Shown in pieces: positions 1 to 6,484 of a DNA stretch of 8,597 nucleotides. The stretch spans positions 1 to 8,597 of the forward strand of contig JBLHKV010000171.1 of NCBI GenBank assembly GCA_047618115.1, written 5' to 3'. The DNA is from CALJGI01 sp047618115 (GTDB lineage Bacteria > Pseudomonadota > Gammaproteobacteria > Pseudomonadales > Halieaceae). The translations under genes were made by a program, and so were the position numbers. The notes under the pieces were generated by a model. That model saw only the letters and a program-made list of their open reading frames with translations. It made no database searches and had not been told where the DNA came from. Positions within the stretch are counted from its first letter, which is position 1, and each line of letters starts with the position of its first letter.

Positions 1-575
1 CCTGGGACGAGTTAGTCGGCGCACTGCCGGCATTTGTGCGGGTAGAAAACGTTGTCGGTGGTTTAGCGCCCGACAGCGATGAGCTGATGCCACCCGAACA
101 GCAGCTACTAATTGCCGGCTATTGGCGGGAGATCGCCGACCAACTCGGTACCGAGTTCAATTTCGATTTTTGGTCGCACTGCTCACCCCGCCGATCGACC
201 TATCCTGCCTGCAGGGCCGTGCTGGCGGCTAAATTGCAGGGGGCCGAGGCGCTCATGATAGACGCTATACAGCGCGGCTATTATTTGCGAGCGCTTAATC
301 CCTCTGATTCGACAACGCTGGTTCGCCTGGCGGATGAAGTTGGGCTCGACGTGAACCGGTTTGCCCGTGATATAGACAGTAGCGAGATTCAGAAATCGCT
401 GGATCAGCAATTCGACCTACGGCGAAGCCTGGGTGTTTTCAGTTTTCCCACTCTGGTGTTGGAGCTCGATCAACAGATACACGAAGTCGTTCTGGACTAC
501 AAAGATCATCAGAAATCCCTTGACGATGTCCTCGCTCGCGTGAAAAATTCCCCCGGCTGCTCAGTCATCTCTTAG
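1..575 (+). CDS. DsbA-fold thiol oxidoreductase, COG3531-like (5' end outside window)
   Basis: This is the C-terminal part of a DsbA/FrnE-like thioredoxin-fold protein, probably a predicted protein-disulfide isomerase of the COG3531 type. The frame is open from base 3, reading WDELVGALPAFVRVENVVGG, so the GTG at 36 is internal and the true start lies upstream. The catalytic CxxC motif would lie in the missing N-terminal part and cannot be checked. Visible family-like features are the GGLAPDSDE and MPPEQQ stretch, a helical segment HCSPRRSTYPACRAVLAAK that carries two cysteines, the YYLRALNPSD segment, and a GVFSFPTLVLE strand. The Pro of that strand (bases 447-449) fits the conserved cis-Pro next to the active site. 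The likely role is thiol-disulfide exchange; compartment and partner are unknown because the N-terminus is not visible. The last 15 bases overlap the end of the convergent DUF2165-like gene. The family call is from recall of conserved motifs; the exact subfamily is less sure. Confidence 0.85.
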   Translation, partial: WDELVGALPAFVRVENVVGGLAPDSDELMPPEQQLLIAGYWREIADQLGTEFNFDFWSHCSPRRSTYPACRAVLAAKLQGAEALMIDAIQRGYYLRALNPSDSTTLVRLADEVGLDVNRFARDIDSSEIQKSLDQQFDLRRSLGVFSFPTLVLELDQQIHEVVLDYKDHQKSLDDVLARVKNSPGCSVIS

Positions 576-1040
576 ATTGACAAATAGAGCCAGCAGGCCA
601 ATGGTTAACATATAACGGTGTGCGGCTGGCAGGATGGCCGCGCCCAGTGCAGTTTGCCACTGCTGGAACCAGGTTTCTGCAATCAGGATAAAAACCCCAA
701 ACAGCATCGCTAACATAACACCACAGCCAGCCACACCGAGGTATTTTGCTTGTTGAAAACCCTCGGCATCGGCGTGGCGCGCCGTCCACATGCGGGCGGC
801 TCCTGCGCAGCAAAGTAAGCCAGTAGCCAATTTGGCCAGGGGAATGACCATCCAGCATAGCCAGATCAGGACGGGTGTTTCAATTTTTTGCCACTCGGCG
901 ACGCTGTGGGCACCAGCGCCAGAGACCACCTGACTTACCAGTGCAATGTCGCTTTCAAACGCAATCAAATTGTGGCCGGCGCCCAGTAGTCCAAAGCAGC
1001 CGACCAGAAGAATCATAATTATCTTTATTAGTCGTTGCAT
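561..1040 (-). CDS. Small integral membrane protein, DUF2165-like
   Basis: The predicted product has 159 residues with four hydrophobic segments, at about residues 4-27, 57-80, 101-121 and 132-156, so it is a polytopic inner-membrane protein. The first segment is an uncleaved-looking anchor following MQRLIK. Between helices 1 and 2 lies a polar loop with SDIALVSQVVSGAGAHS. This size and layout, with the aromatic-rich VLIWLCWMVIPLAK second helix, fit the DUF2165 family of predicted small membrane proteins, whose biochemical role is not established. A weak Shine-Dalgarno GGAG lies 10 bases before the ATG. The gene is transcribed divergently from the saccharopine dehydrogenase-like gene (68-base gap), and its last 15 bases overlap the convergent DsbA-like gene, with no terminator between them. 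It could instead belong to a related DUF family; that it is a real membrane protein gene is much surer than the family name. Confidence 0.8.
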   Translation of the reverse strand: MQRLIKIIMILLVGCFGLLGAGHNLIAFESDIALVSQVVSGAGAHSVAEWQKIETPVLIWLCWMVIPLAKLATGLLCCAGAARMWTARHADAEGFQQAKYLGVAGCGVMLAMLFGVFILIAETWFQQWQTALGAAILPAAHRYMLTIGLLALFVNLRDD

Positions 1041-1089
1041 GACGTGCGCGCTCCATTAGTATTGTCAGTGTAGTGTAGTCCAATAACTC

Positions 1090-1096
1090 GAGGTGG
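1090..1096 (+). promoter_or_regulatory. Ribosome binding site of the saccharopine dehydrogenase-like gene
   Basis: GAGGTGG lies 12 bases before the ATG at 1109. The spacing is on the long side, but no better start exists downstream that would keep the Rossmann strand FDVILWGASG intact, so this site supports the ATG at 1109. Confidence 0.55.
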
Positions 1097-1108
1097 TAAT
1101 CGGCGATT

Positions 1109-2350
1109 ATGAATGACAACCTAAGAGAATTCGATGTAATTTTGTGGGGAGCCAGCGGCTTTACGGGGCGACTTGTGGCAGCTTACCTGGTGGAACAGTT
1201 TGGCGTGGGCGAGGATTTACGCTGGGCGATCGCGGGCCGAAACCTCAGTAAACTGAAGCGGATTCGCGACGGTATTCCCGGCGCCCAGGATTTGCCAATA
1301 CTCACCGCTGATTCCACCGATGAGCAGGCCATGTCGGAAATGGCGGCTCGCAGCAGCGTGATTTGCACGACCGTCGGCCCCTACGCGCTCTACGGCACCC
1401 CGTTGCTCGCGGCCTGCGTTCTCCATGGGACTCACTATTGCGATCTCACCGGGGAGGTCCACTGGATGTCTCGCATGATTGGCCAGTTCCAGGAGGTCGC
1501 TGAAAAAAGCGGTGCCCGAATAGTTCACACCTGTGGTTTTGACTGCATTCCGTCAGATTTGGGTGTTTGGTTTCTACAAGAAGAGATGCGAAAACGTCAT
1601 GGGGTGGTAGCCACGGAGGCGAAATTCAGAGTCGCCAAAATTAAGGGTGGTGCCAGTGGAGGCACGATCTACAGCATTATCAATATGTTGGACGAGGCCG
1701 ATCTGGACCCAGAAATTGGCGAGTTATTGGCGGATCCCTACGCCCTCTACCCGGCTGGTGTAGCGGCCGGTTCCGACGGTAACGATCAAACGGCCGCGCT
1801 TTTCGACGTCGATTTTGACAGCTGGACTGCACCCTTCCTGATGGCCCCGGTTAATACCCGGGTGGTACGGCGTAGTAATGCGCTGATGAAATTCTCTTAC
1901 GGTGCCAACTTCAGCTACAGCGAGAGCGTACTTGCGGGTTCGGGACTGTCCGGTCGGATCCGCTCGGGACGCGATGCCCTGCTTGGGGGGGTTGGAATGG
2001 GTCTTATGTCTGTCGGTCCCACCCGTAACTTGCTGCGCAGAATGCTCCCCGCGCCAGGGGAGGGGCCCAGTCAGAAAAAAAGGGAGGAGGGTTACTATGA
2101 TATATATATTCACGGCAGCCACCCCGAGGACAAAGACAAGGATGTTCGGGTTCGGGTTTGCGGTGATCGAGACCCTGGGTATGGCTCGACATCGAAAATG
2201 CTGGCCGAGGCGGCGGTGTGTCTTGCCAAAGATGAACTCGAGGTTGGTGGCGGGTTTTGGACGCCGGCATCTGCGCTCGGTGGACAGTTACTGGAGCGTC
2301 TGGAGGCTCGAGCAGGGCTGACGTTTGAAGTTGTTGATCAGGTTGCTTGA
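1109..2350 (+). CDS. Saccharopine dehydrogenase-like / trans-acting enoyl reductase-like oxidoreductase
   Basis: The 413-residue product has an N-terminal Rossmann fold: strand DVILW, glycine motif GASGFTG (residues 14-20), then a second strand ending AGRN (42-45). An Arg in that position often goes with NADPH preference, which is an inference here. Further family marks are TTVGPYALYG (88-96), the CDLTGE segment (111-116), VHTCGFDCIPSDLG (139-152) and a C-terminal FWTPASALGGQLLERL stretch. These fit the saccharopine dehydrogenase-like group that includes human SCCPDH and mycobacterial trans-acting enoyl reductases (Rv2449c/Rv2953 type). The length fits the family's roughly 400-residue size. 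The family is poorly characterised outside mycobacteria, where Rv2953 reduces polyketide-derived lipids; a redox role on a lipid or acyl substrate is possible, and classical saccharopine metabolism is unlikely. No polyketide or lysine genes are visible nearby. It appears monocistronic: a divergent gene lies upstream and a terminator-like structure overlaps its stop codon. Confidence 0.88.
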   Translation: MNDNLREFDVILWGASGFTGRLVAAYLVEQFGVGEDLRWAIAGRNLSKLKRIRDGIPGAQDLPILTADSTDEQAMSEMAARSSVICTTVGPYALYGTPLLAACVLHGTHYCDLTGEVHWMSRMIGQFQEVAEKSGARIVHTCGFDCIPSDLGVWFLQEEMRKRHGVVATEAKFRVAKIKGGASGGTIYSIINMLDEADLDPEIGELLADPYALYPAGVAAGSDGNDQTAALFDVDFDSWTAPFLMAPVNTRVVRRSNALMKFSYGANFSYSESVLAGSGLSGRIRSGRDALLGGVGMGLMSVGPTRNLLRRMLPAPGEGPSQKKREEGYYDIYIHGSHPEDKDKDVRVRVCGDRDPGYGSTSKMLAEAAVCLAKDELEVGGGFWTPASALGGQLLERLEARAGLTFEVVDQVA

Positions 2351-2406
2351 AGCGGTTTCCTTGCTTATTTGGAATAAGTAAAATTTTGTAAATATTACCG
2401 CTTTTT
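2350..2406 (+). terminator. Long-loop terminator-like structure after the saccharopine dehydrogenase-like gene
   Basis: A 7-base outer stem, AAGCGGT (2350-2356) with ACCGCTT (2397-2403), encloses a 40-base loop. The loop contains a second small hairpin, CTTATT (2364-2369) / AATAAG (2373-2378), with loop TGG. The outer stem runs into a T-run (2402-2406). The first base of the stem is the last base of the TGA stop. The long loop makes it weaker than a classic intrinsic terminator, so the call is tentative. Confidence 0.4.
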
Positions 2407-2428
2407 CTGTAGTGTATGACTTTGTAAA

Positions 2429-2455
2429 CTGACGATTTAGTCAGGATTCTATGAT
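2429..2455 (+). promoter_or_regulatory. Candidate promoter with dyad upstream of the TonB-dependent receptor
   Basis: TATGAT at 2450-2455 matches the sigma70 -10 consensus at five of six positions. No good -35 lies at the ideal distance; CTGACG at 2429-2434 is a partial match with a short 15-base spacer. That same hexamer begins an inverted repeat, CTGAC (2429-2433) / GTCAG (2440-2444), which could be an operator. A second AT-rich stretch, TATATAAAAT at 2494-2503, is an alternative -10. The assignment is inferred from sequence only. Confidence 0.3.
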
Positions 2456-2531
2456 ATGGTGCCCGAATCGTCCGCTGCTATGGGCGAGGAGCTTATATAA
2501 AATCAGACAGGTACGGTCGGTTGCGGGCCAA

Positions 2532-2554
2532 ATGCAGAGCTTCCCTTGCTGCAT
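2532..2554 (+). repeat. Leader hairpin before the TonB-dependent receptor
   Basis: ATGCAG (2532-2537) and CTGCAT (2549-2554) are perfect inverted arms around an 11-base loop. The hairpin ends 20 bases before the Shine-Dalgarno site and has no T-run after it, so it is not a terminator. It may shape the 5' untranslated region or may be chance. Confidence 0.35.
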
Positions 2555-2574
2555 AATCGCAATATTCTTTAATT

Positions 2575-2580
2575 CTGGAG
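2575..2580 (+). promoter_or_regulatory. Ribosome binding site of the TonB-dependent receptor
   Basis: CTGGAG lies 6 bases before the ATG at 2587. It supports this start, which also gives a complete Sec signal peptide beginning MKFNKAAMSLAIG. Confidence 0.7.
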
Positions 2581-2586
2581 ACATAA

Positions 2587-5500
2587 ATGAAATTTAATAA
2601 AGCGGCAATGAGTTTGGCTATAGGAATAGCGTTGGCAAGTCCTATCGCATCCTACGCACAGGACACAACTTCGTCCATACGAGGCAGGGTTATGGGTGCA
2701 GACGGTGGACCCGTTACTGCTGCCAATATTGCGGTAACCGATACACGTACCGGCGTTGTACGTCGTTATGCTACCAACAGCTCGGGTTCATTTTTTGCTC
2801 CCAAGCTTGCGGTTGGCGGCCCCTATACTGTGACTGTAAATGGAGCCAACAAGGTAACCATTAATTCTATTTCGCTGGGCGATACTTACAATATGTCAGT
2901 GGATTTATCATCCATTGAAGAGGTTGTCGTTATAGGGACCCTCCAAGCTCTGGATGTAGCACCTGGTCCTTCTGCCAGCTACGGCTTGTTTGAACTGGAG
3001 TCCTCGGTCGCAATAAACCGTGATATATCCGACGTGTACGCGATCGACCCACGTTTGAATCTGGATGCCGACGAAGATGGCTTCGCCGTCAACTGTGGCG
3101 GTAAGCACCCCCGTTTTAATAGCACCACGCTCGACGGTGTAAGTCAGGGCGATCGCTTCGGCCTGAACGAAAATAGTTATTCCACTGCTACTGGCCAGCC
3201 ATTTCCCTATGATGCCGTGCAGCAGGTATCAGTATCATTGGCGCCCTTTGATGTCACCTTTGGTGGTTTCTCGGCCTGTAACATCAACGCCGTTACTAAA
3301 AGCGGTAGCAACGAATGGGAAGGCGGCGTCTTCTACGACTGGAGTAGTGATAGCCTCAAGGGTACCTCTCTGGGTGAAGATGCGGGTGACCTCAGCAACG
3401 AGAGCTACAACGAGAGCAAAAGAGGCTTCCATCTTGGCGGACCGCTGATTGAAGACAAACTGTTTTTCTATGTCGCCTACGAAGAATCAGAAAAGCCACG
3501 CTTCCTGGCAAAGGGCTTCGCGGGTTCAGGTAATGGCGTCGAACGTGACTTTTTGAGCGAGGGCGATTACAACCGTATCGTCGATATAGCCAACAATATC
3601 TACAACTACGATCCCGGCGGTCAGCCTGGTAACGGCACGGCAGAAGATGAAAAATATTCGGTCAGAATCGATTGGAACATCAATGAAGACCATAACGCCG
3701 CGGTAATCTATAACTACTACGACGGCTTTCAAGCGCGGGATTCCGACGGCGATTCCAACGAATTTGAATTTGCCAATCACTACTACGAAAAGGGTGCCGA
3801 GTCTGAAACTTACACTGTTAAGTTGGCATCACAGTGGAGCGATGCGTTCTCGACAGAGGTTTTTTACAGCGACAACGAAATGAATGACGCCCAGAATACC
3901 GTGGGTCCAAATGATTTTGCCGATATGCAGATAAGCATTGGCGGCAGAGCGGGCACCGTTTACCTGGGTGCGGATGATTCGCGTCAGGCTAACTCGCTCA
4001 ATACGGCCTCTGAGTATTTCAAGCTCAGCGGTCAGTATCTCTGGGGTAATCACCTGATTACAGCGGGTTACGAAACCGAAGAGCTGACCATCTTCAATGA
4101 GTTTGTTCAGCATTCGAACGGTGGTGAGTACGACTTCTTTGACGATTCATCTAATAATGCGGCTTTCTGTGCCAACCTCGGCGCCCAGGGGCGTCAGGAT
4201 GACCCGGATTGTAGAACATCGGGCATCGATAAATTCGAACTGGGTCTTCCCAGCCGGATATATTACGGTAGTGGTGGTGGCACCAACGTTGCTGCGGATG
4301 CCGGCGCGACCTTTACCAACACCCAGCATAGTTTCTTTATTCAAGACGAGATGTATTTTGACGAGTACGATCTGACCGTAACCGCGGGTTTGCGTTACGA
4401 GCGTTTCGATACCAACGATGCTCCCACTTATAACGATGCGTTTACGCAGGCAAATGGTGGTGTTCGCAACGATGAAAATATAGATGGACTCAGTATTGTT
4501 ATGCCCCGTATCGGCTTTACCTGGGAAGCTCAGGACGATCTGACCGTGCGTGGTGGTATTGGTCTGTATTCGGGCGGTAACCCCAACGTGTGGCTGTCTA
4601 ATGCTTTTAGTAATGACGGCTTCACCAACGTACAGTTGCGTAAGAGCTTTGGCAGCGATTCCATTCTCGGCGATCTCCCATTGAGTCGCGAAGGACGTCC
4701 AGGGTATGACGTGCCTCAGGTATTTGTCGACGAGGTACTGGCGACCACTATCGATAATGCATCCACCAGCAGATTGGTACTGCTCGATCCGGATTACGAT
4801 CAGCCATCCGAGTGGAAGTTCGCTATTGGCGCTACCTACGATCTGCCTTGGGGCGGCATCCAGGCTGATATCGACTATCTTCACACCAAAGGTAACGATC
4901 CAGCAATATACGTTGACCTGTCCCAGAGCATTACCGGCCAGACAGCCGATGGCAAGCCCATCTATAGCTACACCAACGGTCGTGACAACTACATGTTGAC
5001 TAATTCTGGTCGTTCTCCATCATCGGATACATTCTCCCTTGTACTGAAGAAAGACTTCGATAACGGCGTCGACCTGCAATTTGGCTACGCTTACACCGAC
5101 GCCGAGGATGTTAACCATATGGGTAGCTCCACAGCGGGTTCCAACTGGGATAATGTATCGACATCCAATCCGAATGATGTGTCGCTAGCTACCTCCAACT
5201 ACGTGACGCCACATCGGTTTACCTTCCGGGCTAGCTATGGTGCGGAGCTGTTTAGTGACTTGACCACTCGCGTAACGTTGATGGCCTATGCTACCGAAGG
5301 GCAGCCACAGAGCTTTGTGATGGGTAGTGGCGACCTCGAGGGCGACGGCTTCTTTGGCAGACACCTGCTCTACGTGCCCACAGGTTCGAACGACCCTCTT
5401 GTTGAGTTTGAGAGCAGCTTTGACCAGGACGAATTTTTTGCTTGGGCGGATAGAAAGGGCCTTGGCGCCGGCTACCAAAAGCGTAATGAAAATCACGCCT

Positions 5501-5784
5501 CTTGGACCTCGCGCGTAGACCTCCGTTTTGACCAGGAACTGCCAACCTTTATAGACGGTACCGAAGGTAAGATTTCCTTGAAGATTTACAACCTGGGTAA
5601 CATGTTGAATGAAGAATGGGGTCACGTAAACGACGCAGAGTTCTTCTCAGTTCAGGCGGTTCGATCCGGTGTTAATGATCAGGGACAGTATGTCTTTGAG
5701 AACTTTGATGGTGGTTCAATCAATGACCTGAAGGAGAATAGTTCACTTTGGAATGCTCGTCTCAGCCTGGAATTTACTTTCTAG
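2587..5784 (+). CDS. Oar-like TonB-dependent outer-membrane receptor
   Basis: The 1065-residue product is built like an Oar-type TonB-dependent receptor. A Sec signal peptide ends at ASYA-Q (cleavage after Ala24). A carboxypeptidase-regulatory-like beta domain follows at about 27-105 (SIRGRVMGADGGPV to the SVDLSS strand). A TonB-box-like EEVVVIGT lies at 111-118, then a plug to about 245 with the LDGVSQGDRFG and INAVTKSGSNEWEGG segments. The remainder is a barrel of alternating aromatic strands and acidic, Asn/Gly-rich loops, ending in LSLEFTF with the C-terminal Phe that outer-membrane proteins use for BAM recognition. It should import a ligand using TonB-ExbBD energy; the ligand cannot be read from the sequence. 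No transporter or binding-protein gene adjoins it, so it seems monocistronic. The mature protein has exactly four cysteines (170, 231, 528, 542), suggesting one plug and one loop disulfide. A DADEDG stretch (160-165) in the plug resembles a Ca2+-binding DxDxDG loop. Confidence 0.93.
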   Translation: MKFNKAAMSLAIGIALASPIASYAQDTTSSIRGRVMGADGGPVTAANIAVTDTRTGVVRRYATNSSGSFFAPKLAVGGPYTVTVNGANKVTINSISLGDTYNMSVDLSSIEEVVVIGTLQALDVAPGPSASYGLFELESSVAINRDISDVYAIDPRLNLDADEDGFAVNCGGKHPRFNSTTLDGVSQGDRFGLNENSYSTATGQPFPYDAVQQVSVSLAPFDVTFGGFSACNINAVTKSGSNEWEGGVFYDWSSDSLKGTSLGEDAGDLSNESYNESKRGFHLGGPLIEDKLFFYVAYEESEKPRFLAKGFAGSGNGVERDFLSEGDYNRIVDIANNIYNYDPGGQPGNGTAEDEKYSVRIDWNINEDHNAAVIYNYYDGFQARDSDGDSNEFEFANHYYEKGAESETYTVKLASQWSDAFSTEVFYSDNEMNDAQNTVGPNDFADMQISIGGRAGTVYLGADDSRQANSLNTASEYFKLSGQYLWGNHLITAGYETEELTIFNEFVQHSNGGEYDFFDDSSNNAAFCANLGAQGRQDDPDCRTSGIDKFELGLPSRIYYGSGGGTNVAADAGATFTNTQHSFFIQDEMYFDEYDLTVTAGLRYERFDTNDAPTYNDAFTQANGGVRNDENIDGLSIVMPRIGFTWEAQDDLTVRGGIGLYSGGNPNVWLSNAFSNDGFTNVQLRKSFGSDSILGDLPLSREGRPGYDVPQVFVDEVLATTIDNASTSRLVLLDPDYDQPSEWKFAIGATYDLPWGGIQADIDYLHTKGNDPAIYVDLSQSITGQTADGKPIYSYTNGRDNYMLTNSGRSPSSDTFSLVLKKDFDNGVDLQFGYAYTDAEDVNHMGSSTAGSNWDNVSTSNPNDVSLATSNYVTPHRFTFRASYGAELFSDLTTRVTLMAYATEGQPQSFVMGSGDLEGDGFFGRHLLYVPTGSNDPLVEFESSFDQDEFFAWADRKGLGAGYQKRNENHASWTSRVDLRFDQELPTFIDGTEGKISLKIYNLGNMLNEEWGHVNDAEFFSVQAVRSGVNDQGQYVFENFDGGSINDLKENSSLWNARLSLEFTF

Positions 5785-5800
5785 TCCAGATTGATATGAC

Positions 5801-5834
5801 AAAAAAAACCGCAGCCTGGCTGCGGTTTTTTTTT
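5801..5834. terminator. Bidirectional intrinsic terminator between the receptor gene and upp
   Basis: The stem CCGCAGC (5809-5815) / GCTGCGG (5819-5825) with a 3-base CTG loop is preceded by eight A (5801-5808) and followed by nine T (5826-5834). It therefore reads as a strong rho-independent terminator in both directions. It lies between the stop codons of the two convergent genes and should end both transcripts. Confidence 0.93.
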
Positions 5835-5850
5835 GCTCGAGATTGTTGGA

Positions 5851-6480
5851 TTAGCGGGTTCCGAAAATTTTGTCACCTGCATCACCGAGACCTGGAAGGA
5901 TGTAGCCCTGCTCATTAAGGCACCTGTCCACCGCCGCAGTGTATATATCTACATCTGGATGCGCCTCGGTCACCGCTGCCAGGCCCTCTGGTGAGGCAAC
6001 CAGGAACAACCCCAGGATCTTTTTGCAGCCCTTGGACTTCAATAGATCGATGGTGGCAATCAGCGTGCCGCCAGTGGCGAGCATGGGATCGACGATCAGG
6101 GCAACCCGATCTGAAATATCCCTCACTACCTTGTCGAAATAGGGCACGGGTTGCAGGGTTTCTTCATCTCTGTAGAGGCCGACAACGCTTATCTTGGCGG
6201 TGGGTAACAGTTGCATCACCCCATCGAGCATTCCCAGGCCGGCGCGAAGAATGGGTACAACAGTAATTTTCTTACCCTTGATTCTATCGACCATGATGGG
6301 CTCGCCAGTCCAGCCGGCAATTTCTATCTGTTCTGTTTCCAGTTCTCGGGATGCTTCATAGGTCAGCAGGTTACCCACTTCACCTGCGAGTTCACGAAAC
6401 TTTTTGCTGCTTACGTTCGCCTCCCGCATCAAACCAACTTTATGGCGCAATAGCGGATGGGAGATTTCATGTACTGGCAT
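5851..6480 (-). CDS. upp: Uracil phosphoribosyltransferase
   Basis: The enzyme converts uracil and PRPP into UMP and pyrophosphate, the main pyrimidine base salvage step in the cytoplasm. The 209-residue length is close to the 208 of the E. coli enzyme. Diagnostic segments are present: ILRAGLGM (77-84) with Arg79, GLYRDEET (101-108), the PRPP loop DPMLATGGTL (131-140) and the C-terminal uracil-binding YILPGLGDAGDKIFGTR. No key residue appears missing. The ATG at 6480 has an AGGAG Shine-Dalgarno 7 bases upstream, which overlaps the end of the preceding amidohydrolase gene. The gap to that gene's stop is only 4 bases, so the two are probably cotranscribed and translationally coupled. Transcription ends at the bidirectional terminator downstream. 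The call is secure. Confidence 0.98.
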   Translation of the reverse strand: MPVHEISHPLLRHKVGLMREANVSSKKFRELAGEVGNLLTYEASRELETEQIEIAGWTGEPIMVDRIKGKKITVVPILRAGLGMLDGVMQLLPTAKISVVGLYRDEETLQPVPYFDKVVRDISDRVALIVDPMLATGGTLIATIDLLKSKGCKKILGLFLVASPEGLAAVTEAHPDVDIYTAAVDRCLNEQGYILPGLGDAGDKIFGTR

Positions 6481-6484
6481 AAGG

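Noticed and set aside
36..38. GTG as the start of the first gene
   Set aside because: The same frame is open to the window edge with family-like residues (WDELVGALPAF), so the gene is cut by the window and the GTG encodes an internal Val.
1041..1108. Sigma70 promoters in the divergent gap between the DUF2165-like and oxidoreductase genes
   Set aside because: TTGTCA at 1062-1067 is a good -35 match, but the matching -10 region is poor and would place the transcription start at the Shine-Dalgarno site. The opposite direction gives only weak matches as well.
1724..2122. 132-codon minus-strand and 139-codon plus-strand frames inside the oxidoreductase gene
   Set aside because: Both overlap the conserved Rossmann oxidoreductase in other frames and show no recognisable motifs.
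4147..4884. 245-codon open frame on the minus strand inside the receptor gene
   Set aside because: It lies wholly antisense to a well-supported receptor coding region and its translation shows no family motif or coherent domain. Long shadows of this kind are expected opposite a gene with this codon use.
2587..5784. SusC/SusD-type glycan utilisation locus
   Set aside because: The receptor has a regulatory-like N-terminal domain, but no SusD, glycoside hydrolase or sensor gene adjoins it, and its plug looks Oar-like.
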